The position numbers and the translations under genes were made by a program. A stretch of DNA of 64,000 bases from assembly GCF_024169245.1 (NCBI RefSeq), contig NZ_JALJWP010000001.1, positions 5,627,501 to 5,691,500 on the forward strand, in the 5' to 3' direction. This document shows, one piece after another, positions 58,394-64,000 of this stretch; the first letter of the stretch is position 1, and every line of letters starts with the position of its first letter. The notes under the pieces are model-generated. The model was not told where the DNA came from, did not search any database, and was given only the letters and a program-made list of their open reading frames with translations. The stretch comes from Pseudomonas koreensis (GTDB lineage: Bacteria; Pseudomonadota; Gammaproteobacteria; Pseudomonadales; Pseudomonadaceae).

Positions 58394-59737
58394 TCAGGCC
58401 TGGGCGGCCAGCACACGGCGCTCCCAGGGAGTGATTTCATCAAAGAAGCTGGTCAACTCCATGGTCTTCGAAGCGATGTAGCCTTCGATGAACTCCGCTC
58501 CGAACAGTTCCCTGGCCAACTGGCTACGTTTCAGACGCTCAAGCGCGGCGTGCAAGGTACACGGCAAGGCGAGGTTATCCGGCACGGCGAATTCGCCCTG
58601 AATCGCCGCGCTCGGCTCCAGCTCCTGTTCGATGCCGTGCAAACCCGCCGCCAGACTGGCGGCGATGGCCAGATACGGATTGGCGTCGGCGCCCGGCAGA
58701 CGATTTTCGACCCGACGTGCGGCCGGCGAGCTGGCGGGAATACGCAAGCCGGCGGCGCGATTGTCGTGGGACCAGCAGGCATTGTTCGGCGACGCGTACG
58801 GATGACACAGGCGCTGATAGGAATTCACATTGGGCGCGAACAGCGCAGTGAAGTCGGCCAGCCCGGCCTGCTGCCCGCCGATGAAGTGGCGGAACATCGA
58901 CGTCGGCTCGCCGTTCGAGTCGGTGAAGACATTCTTGCCGCTGCCGATCTCAACGACGCTCTGGTGAATATGCATCGAACTGCCCGGCGTATGCGCCAGC
59001 GGTTTGGCCATGCACACCACGCTCAGGCCATGCTTGAGCGCGACTTCCTTGAGCAGGTGCTTGAACAGAAAAGTTTGATCGGCCAGCAGCAGCGGATCGC
59101 CGTGCAGCAGATTGATCTCGAACTGGCTGACGCCCATTTCATGCATGAAGGTGTCGCGTGGCAGGCCGAGGGCCGCCATGCATTTATACACTTCGCTGAA
59201 GAATGGCCGCAGACCGTTATTGGAGCTGACGCTGAACGCCGACTGGCCATCCTCGCGACGGCCGTCGAGGCCGACCGGCGGACGGAACGGCTGCGTCGGA
59301 TCGGTGTTCGGTGCGAAGACAAAGAATTCCAGCTCGGTCGCCACCACCGGCGCCAGCCCGTGCGCGGCATAACGGGCGATAACTGCTTTGAGCTGGCCTC
59401 GGGTCGAAAGGCGAGAGCTCTCCCCGCTCAGTTCGTCGGCGTCGCAAATCGCCATGGCGCGCGGCTCGTCGCTCCAGGGCAGACGATGAATCTGCGCAGG
59501 ATCGGCGACCAACGCCAGATCGCCGTCGTCACTGCCGTAAAACCGCGCCGGCGGATAGCCGCCCATGATGCACTGCAGCAGCACGCCGCGCGCCAACTGC
59601 AAACGCCGCCCTTCGAGGAAACCCTCGGCGGTCATCACCTTGCCCCGTGGCACACCGTTCAGATCCGGGGTGACACATTCAATCTCATCAATGCCGGTCA
59701 ATCGCTGCGCGAGTGAACCCTGGCCATCGGTTGTCAT
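58394..59737 (-). CDS. Glutamine synthetase family enzyme, glutamylpolyamine synthetase-like (PauA/PuuA type)
   Basis: A 447-residue GS-fold ligase. It has ATELEFFVF for the metal-binding acidic residues, HEMGVSQFEINLLHGDPLLLADQ, CMAKPLAHTPGSSMHIHQSV (catalytic His), and RRVENRLPGADANPYLAIAA. These are features of gamma-glutamylpolyamine synthetases rather than GlnA. Its position near flgMNZ corresponds to PA3356 (pauA5), from memory. ATG at 59737 (MTTDGQGSLAQRLTG) is chosen; an upstream extension of 48 residues has no ribosome site. Confidence 0.88.
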   Translation of the reverse strand: MTTDGQGSLAQRLTGIDEIECVTPDLNGVPRGKVMTAEGFLEGRRLQLARGVLLQCIMGGYPPARFYGSDDGDLALVADPAQIHRLPWSDEPRAMAICDADELSGESSRLSTRGQLKAVIARYAAHGLAPVVATELEFFVFAPNTDPTQPFRPPVGLDGRREDGQSAFSVSSNNGLRPFFSEVYKCMAALGLPRDTFMHEMGVSQFEINLLHGDPLLLADQTFLFKHLLKEVALKHGLSVVCMAKPLAHTPGSSMHIHQSVVEIGSGKNVFTDSNGEPTSMFRHFIGGQQAGLADFTALFAPNVNSYQRLCHPYASPNNACWSHDNRAAGLRIPASSPAARRVENRLPGADANPYLAIAASLAAGLHGIEQELEPSAAIQGEFAVPDNLALPCTLHAALERLKRSQLARELFGAEFIEGYIASKTMELTSFFDEITPWERRVLAAQA

Positions 59738-59850
59738 GACGCAATCCTTGTTGTTGTGCGAGCCGCGAACGGCGACCCGGACAAAATAGGCTGCGCCTGT
59801 TCGGAATATCAAGCAGCGCCCAACAAAAACCCGGATCTTGTGCAGGAGCC

Positions 59851-59882
59851 GTAGGAGCTGCGTAGGAGCTGACGAGTGCAAG
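59851..59882. repeat. Truncated family C palindrome
   Basis: GTAGGAGCTGCGTAGGAGCT followed by GACGAGTGCAAG: two partial left-arm copies without the matching right arm, directly after the soluble kinase stop. Confidence 0.65.
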
Positions 59883-59887
59883 TCATC

Positions 59888-60580
59888 TCAGGGCAAGTAG
59901 AGGCTGAACACCCCGCCACCCAACGGCCCGCCATTGCTGATTTCGGTGCGCCCTTCGACACCATTGCGCTGATGCAGCGCCGCGATGCGATTGGCGAAAT
60001 ACAGACCCAGGCCGGTGCTGCCGCTGCTGTGATTGATGCCCTGCACATAGTCGGCCTGGCGCTCGAGCATCTGCGCCGGATAGCCGTCGCCATCGTCATT
60101 GATGCTCAGCACCAGTTGCCCGGCTTCGTCGCTGACGGTAATCAGCAGCGACTCGCGGGCGTAACGGATCGCATTGTTGATGCAGTTGCCGAGCACCGAG
60201 GCGATCAGCTCGCGATCGAAGAAACCCAGCGGGCTCAACGGGTCGACTTCATAAGTGGCGATGATCCCGCGACTGGCGAACACTTCCTGGTGCGCGGCCA
60301 GTTGCGCCTCAATGAAATCGTCGAGTTCGTGATACGCCGGCTGCAGCGGCAACTGATTCACGCCAAGTTTGTACAGCCCGAGCAACTGCACGAGCATGCC
60401 GTTGAGATGAGCGAACTCGAAGTCGATCACGCCCTGCTCCGAGCCGTCGCGCAGCTCTTTCGGCAGACGCGCCAGCCATTGGCTGTGCGCCTGCATCAGC
60501 ATGGCCAGGGAGTTCTTCATATCGTGGACGGTGGAGGCAATCACCGTGGAAAAATCCAGCGCCGGATCAATTGGGTTCAT
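59888..60580 (-). CDS. Soluble sensor histidine kinase
   Basis: A 230-residue cytoplasmic kinase with no membrane segment or sensor domain. Phospho-acceptor His19 is in STVHDMKNSLAML at the very N-terminus. The ATPase domain has NCINNAIRYA, NDDGDGYP and SSGSTGLGLYFANRI. ATG at 60580 overlaps the response-regulator stop by four bases, so the two are translationally coupled. Without its own sensor it must be controlled through its partner or another protein. I do not recognise a named homologue. Confidence 0.88.
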   Translation of the reverse strand: MNPIDPALDFSTVIASTVHDMKNSLAMLMQAHSQWLARLPKELRDGSEQGVIDFEFAHLNGMLVQLLGLYKLGVNQLPLQPAYHELDDFIEAQLAAHQEVFASRGIIATYEVDPLSPLGFFDRELIASVLGNCINNAIRYARESLLITVSDEAGQLVLSINDDGDGYPAQMLERQADYVQGINHSSGSTGLGLYFANRIAALHQRNGVEGRTEISNGGPLGGGVFSLYLP

Positions 60581-62181
60581 TCGCCAAACGCCTTGCTTTT
60601 CAGCTTCTGATAACGCGCAAACCGCGCGTCGGTGTCGGGCATCAGGCCAACCAGTTTCAGGCAGGCCCGACACTCTTCCAGTTCCGCCGACGGCACACTG
60701 GTGTCGGTGCCGTGCAGCAGCGACTGGGCCAGGTTCAGCGCAATACTGATGTTTTTCGGTTGCAGCTTGAGCGCCTTGCGGAACACCTCGCGGGCCTCGA
60801 CCAGATTGCCGGTCTTGTACACGCGCACGCCCTGACGGTTGAGATCGGCCGCAGCGTTACTCGAGCTGAGGATGGTCGGATCGTCGGTGAGCTTGGCAAT
60901 GTCTTTCATCACCGCCGGGTCATCGCCGTAGATTTCCGCGCAGCTCTTGAGCATCGAAGTGCCCGCCTCGGCCTGACCGAGCATCTGCAACTGCTTGGCC
61001 ACCAGCAACGCCGCCTCGGGACTCATGAATTGCTCCATGCCATCGAGGCGCATCAATGCTTGTTCGGTAAGTTTGTCGGCGGTTTCGGCGTCGTTGAGCA
61101 ACAGGCTGGTAGCCTTCATCAGACGCGCACGAATTTGCAGGCCGGGATCGCTCGGGTTCTCTTTAGCCACAGCGCTGAGCGTCGTGTTGATTTCCAGCCG
61201 CGTGCGCGTGTCGAGGCCGCGATCGCTGCCCTTGCTGATCAGCGCGTGCGCCAGGCCTAGGTTGCTTTCCGGGTCCTTGAAACGCGACTGCGCGCCCTGC
61301 GCTACCGCTTGGCGATAAGCGCGCGAGGCGGTTTCGAAATCTTCGTTGGCCATCGCCAGTTTGCCGAGCAAAGCCTGACGGCGCACCGCCAATGGCGACA
61401 GACGAATCGCTTCTTCGAGCACCCGCTGCGCGCCTTTACTGTCGCCTTCGGCCACCAGCACATCGGCCATGCCGTCATACAGCGCCGGCATCATCGGGAA
61501 CACTTTCAAGGCCTTTTCATAGACCTCTTTAGCCTGCGAGACCTGCCCGCGCTTGAACAGCAACTTGCCCAATCCAGCGAAGGCCCACGGCAACGGCCGG
61601 TCGGCAATGATGCCGTCGTAGAGTCGCTCCAGCGCTTCGTTCTGATTCATGTCGCGCAGCGCATCGGCGCGGTAACGCAGGCACAGCGGCGAATAGCGGA
61701 TGTCCTGTTTGCACAGGGCAATACAGGCATTGAGCACCTCGACCGGCTTACCGCGATCAAGGGCCTGCAGAATCGGTTTGAGCAACGTCTTGCGTTGCTC
61801 CAGACGCTCAAGACGCTGGGCCAGTCCGGACCGGTTGAACGGCTTGGTCAGGTACGCATCCGGCTCATGCTCCAGCGCACTGAGCACCATCGCCTGACTG
61901 GTTTCGGCGGTGACCATGACGAACACCGCTTCGTGGCTGATGAGCTTTTCCGACATCAGGTCTTCGAGCACCTGCTGGCCGTTCTTCTTGCCGTCGCCGA
62001 GGTGGAAGTCCTGAAGAATGAAATCGTAGGACTTCTGCGAGCACATCTTCAGCGCCTGCTCCCCAGTGTCGGCAGTATCGACATCCTTGACGCCGAGCTC
62101 ACGCAACATCGAACGCACGGAACTGCGGAAATCGGAAAAATCATCGACGATCAGAAAGCTTTTTTGGTGATACGACGACAT
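60577..62181 (-). CDS. Response regulator with TPR repeats
   Basis: A 534-residue protein. The N-terminal receiver domain (residues 1-130) has FLIVDDFSDFR, phospho-acceptor Asp58 in FILQDFHLGDG (an unusual QDFH context) and YLTKPFN. About 400 residues of tetratricopeptide repeats follow (for example AFAGLGKLLFKRGQVSQAKEVYEKALKVFP and AREVFRKALKLQPKNISIALNLAQSL). There is no DNA-binding or enzymatic output, so it probably acts by binding proteins. It is the first gene of the operon with the soluble kinase. Confidence 0.88.
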   Translation of the reverse strand: MSSYHQKSFLIVDDFSDFRSSVRSMLRELGVKDVDTADTGEQALKMCSQKSYDFILQDFHLGDGKKNGQQVLEDLMSEKLISHEAVFVMVTAETSQAMVLSALEHEPDAYLTKPFNRSGLAQRLERLEQRKTLLKPILQALDRGKPVEVLNACIALCKQDIRYSPLCLRYRADALRDMNQNEALERLYDGIIADRPLPWAFAGLGKLLFKRGQVSQAKEVYEKALKVFPMMPALYDGMADVLVAEGDSKGAQRVLEEAIRLSPLAVRRQALLGKLAMANEDFETASRAYRQAVAQGAQSRFKDPESNLGLAHALISKGSDRGLDTRTRLEINTTLSAVAKENPSDPGLQIRARLMKATSLLLNDAETADKLTEQALMRLDGMEQFMSPEAALLVAKQLQMLGQAEAGTSMLKSCAEIYGDDPAVMKDIAKLTDDPTILSSSNAAADLNRQGVRVYKTGNLVEAREVFRKALKLQPKNISIALNLAQSLLHGTDTSVPSAELEECRACLKLVGLMPDTDARFARYQKLKSKAFGE

Positions 62182-62575
62182 CGAAGATTTCCAGGCAATT
62201 GAAGAAAACGAACCGAGGCGATTTCAGGCGCGCAGATGATAGCCGGAGGCCATGCGCCATCAAGCGATTTCGCTGGAGTCTGAACTCACCGTTCGGGTTA
62301 TCGGCCAAAAATCCCGGGGCCTGAGGGTGCTGCTCAAGATTCTTCGTTGAGATTGTCGAAGCGTCTGAGGATCGAAATTAACAACCACTGACAACCGATC
62401 ATCACACCGGCAAAATAATCGGCACGGTCGTCGTTCGCCGGATGTCAAAAACACAGGCAGCACATTTGTCCTTCAAAAGTGCAGGCAGATCCGCAAATGA
62501 GGTTTATTCTGCTCAATTACCTGCGCCCCCGGACGTCCGCGATACGCTTGTACCGCCACAAAAAAGGCCGAAGTG
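62182..62575. other. Intergenic region without a recognisable gene
   Basis: About 390 bases between two divergent signalling genes. Several open frames cross it but none has a ribosome site or a plausible protein. It is somewhat AT-richer near 62370-62470. Promoters for both sides are presumably here; I could not assign them. Confidence 0.6.
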
Positions 62576-64000
62576 ATGACCTCGAAAACCCCTGCCTCGC
62601 CCTCTGCGCCCGAACGCAAGGACCTGACACCCAGCCACCTGAATTTCCCCGTGGTGGGCATCGGCGCCTCGGCGGGCGGCCTGCAAGCGATCAATCTGTT
62701 TTTCGAGCATATGCCGAAGGACAGTGGCATGGCGTTCGTGATCATTCTGCACCTGTCGCCCGATCACCAGAGCATCGCCGACCAGATCATTCAGGAATCG
62801 ACGCGCATGCCGGTGCTGCAAGTGACGCAGCCGGTGCCGATCGAAAAGAACTGCGTGTACGTGATTTCTCCGGCGCACTCGCTGACGATGAATGACGGCT
62901 ACCTGCGCGTCAGCCCCGCTGGCTCACCGCAAGCGCGCCACACTGCCATCGACCTGTTCTTCCGCGATCTGGCCGATGTGCATCGCGAGCGGGCTTTTTG
63001 CCTGGTGCTTTCAGGCACCGGTTCCGATGGTGCGGTGGGCTTGTCGCGAATCAAGGAACAGGGTGGCGTGACGCTGGTACAAGTGCCGGAAGACGCCGAG
63101 TTCGACGGCATGCCGCGCGCCGCCATCGAGACGCGCATGGTCGATCTGATACTGCCAGTGGTCGAGATGCCGCAGAAACTGATGGAGCTGTGGCGCAACT
63201 CTCAGAACATCAAATTACCCAGCGCCAATGATCCCGACCTGAAAGCCTTGAAGCCTGCAAACGAACACGAAGCGTCGATCGCCGAACAACGCCTGCATGA
63301 GATCCTGTTGTACCTGCGCAGCAGCACCGGTCACGATTTCAAACACTACAAGCGCGCCACCGTGCTGCGCCGCATCGAGCGGCGCATGCAGGTCACCAGC
63401 CAGTCTGACCTCGGCGCCTATTACGACTACCTGCAAAATACCCCGGAAGAATCCAAGGCCCTGCTCGGCGACATGCTGATCGGCGTGACCAATTTCTTCC
63501 GTGACCGCGAAGCCTTCGAAGCCCTTGAGCGCGATGTGCTGCCGCAACTGGTGCAATCGGTTGCCGACTCGTCGGAAAAAGAAGAATTGCGCGTCTGGTC
63601 TGCCGGCTGCTCGACCGGCGAAGAAGCCTACAGCCTGGCGATCCTGCTCGATGATCAGATGCAGGTACAAAGCAGCAAGGCCAACCTGCAAGTGTTCGCC
63701 ACCGATATCGACGAACGCGCCATCACCACTGGCCGCGCCGGCACCTATCCGCAAGCCATCGTCACCGACGTACCGCCAACACGCCTTCGGCATTATTTCG
63801 TCAAAGACGATGACCACTACCGGATCCGCAAGGAAATCCGCGAGAAAGTGCTGTTCGCCAAGCACAGCCTGTTGTCCGATCCGCCGTTCTCGCAGATCGA
63901 CCTGATCGTTTGCCGCAATCTGCTGATTTACCTGGATCGCGAGGTGCAGCGGGAAATCCTGCAGATGTTCCACTTCGCCCTGCGACCGGGCGGTTTCCTG
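62576..64000 (+). CDS. CheB-CheR fusion protein (partial, cut by right edge)
   Basis: ATG at 62576 opens a frame that continues for 475 codons to the end of the window. After a short Pro/Ser leader comes a CheB methylesterase domain (about residues 20-210) with the Ser-His-Asp triad in VGIGASAGGLQAI, LHLSPDHQS and GTGSDGAVGLSRI. A CheR methyltransferase domain follows from about residue 235, with IGVTNFFRDREAF, VWSAGCSTGEEAYSLAI, VFATDIDERAI and DLIVCRNLLIYLDREVQ. Such CheB-CheR fusions usually continue into PAS and histidine kinase domains, which would lie beyond the edge. A GTG one codon upstream is an alternative start. Confidence 0.9.
   Translation, partial: MTSKTPASPSAPERKDLTPSHLNFPVVGIGASAGGLQAINLFFEHMPKDSGMAFVIILHLSPDHQSIADQIIQESTRMPVLQVTQPVPIEKNCVYVISPAHSLTMNDGYLRVSPAGSPQARHTAIDLFFRDLADVHRERAFCLVLSGTGSDGAVGLSRIKEQGGVTLVQVPEDAEFDGMPRAAIETRMVDLILPVVEMPQKLMELWRNSQNIKLPSANDPDLKALKPANEHEASIAEQRLHEILLYLRSSTGHDFKHYKRATVLRRIERRMQVTSQSDLGAYYDYLQNTPEESKALLGDMLIGVTNFFRDREAFEALERDVLPQLVQSVADSSEKEELRVWSAGCSTGEEAYSLAILLDDQMQVQSSKANLQVFATDIDERAITTGRAGTYPQAIVTDVPPTRLRHYFVKDDDHYRIRKEIREKVLFAKHSLLSDPPFSQIDLIVCRNLLIYLDREVQREILQMFHFALRPGGFL

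Noticed and set aside
62260..62895. Small frames in the 62.2-62.9 kb region
   Set aside because: They lie in the intergenic region or out of frame with the CheB-CheR fusion; no supporting signals.

Overview
The window is chromosomal DNA of a Pseudomonas of the fluorescens group. The evidence is GC-rich coding on both strands; GacS, OprH-PhoP-PhoQ, PcpS, a two-ATP-cone NrdA and FlgZ with Pseudomonas-type sequences; gene blocks that follow P. aeruginosa order as I remember it; and many REP/REPIN palindromes of the type typical of this group. I see no rRNA, tRNA, transposase, prophage or CRISPR array.

Layout. 1-6.5 kb: a DUF4389 gene and gpsA on the minus strand, diverging from a three-gene cassette (TonB-dependent receptor, periplasmic binding protein, hybrid histidine kinase). 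6.6-8.5 kb: fabA-fabB behind a candidate unsaturated-fatty-acid operator. 9-17.7 kb, minus strand: DUF2058, mazG, relA, rlmD, cysM and a PirRS-like two-component pair. 17.9-21.7 kb: gacS and ldhA. 21.7-28.7 kb: small housekeeping genes (zinc-ribbon protein, META lipoprotein, TlpA-like thioredoxin, arsC, wrbA, DUF2069, 3-methyladenine glycosylase, ttcA, Yip1, sprT). 28.7-32.7 kb: CoA-transferase, dctA with a sigma-54 promoter, and an AraC-type regulator. 32.9-40 kb: phoQ, phoP, oprH with a triple PhoP box, a dienelactone hydrolase, pcpS and an RstAB-like pair. 40.4-43.7 kb: nrdA behind paired NrdR boxes and a DnaA box.

43.9-48.8 kb holds a 1621-residue RTX protein containing five almost identical 612-bp (204-residue) repeats. 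It lies between flgE and nrdA. 49-56.9 kb is a flagellar/chemotaxis block: flgBCDE with a sigma-54 promoter, cheV-cheR, flgA with a sigma-54 element at its start codon, flgM with a canonical sigma-28 promoter, flgN and flgZ. 56.9-64 kb: an MFS transporter, a glutamylpolyamine-synthetase-like enzyme, a soluble kinase paired with a TPR response regulator, and the start of a CheB-CheR fusion cut by the right edge.

The strongest theme is signalling: six histidine kinases (GacS; a hybrid kinase resembling PA1611; PirS-, PhoQ- and RstB-like kinases; one soluble kinase) and sigma-54/sigma-28-controlled motility genes. The least ordinary items are the recently amplified RTX gene next to a flagellar operon that stops at flgE, the dctA enhancer architecture, the possibly leaderless flgA transcript, a kinase whose C-terminus is encoded by a REP element, and the TonB receptor-binding protein-kinase cassette.
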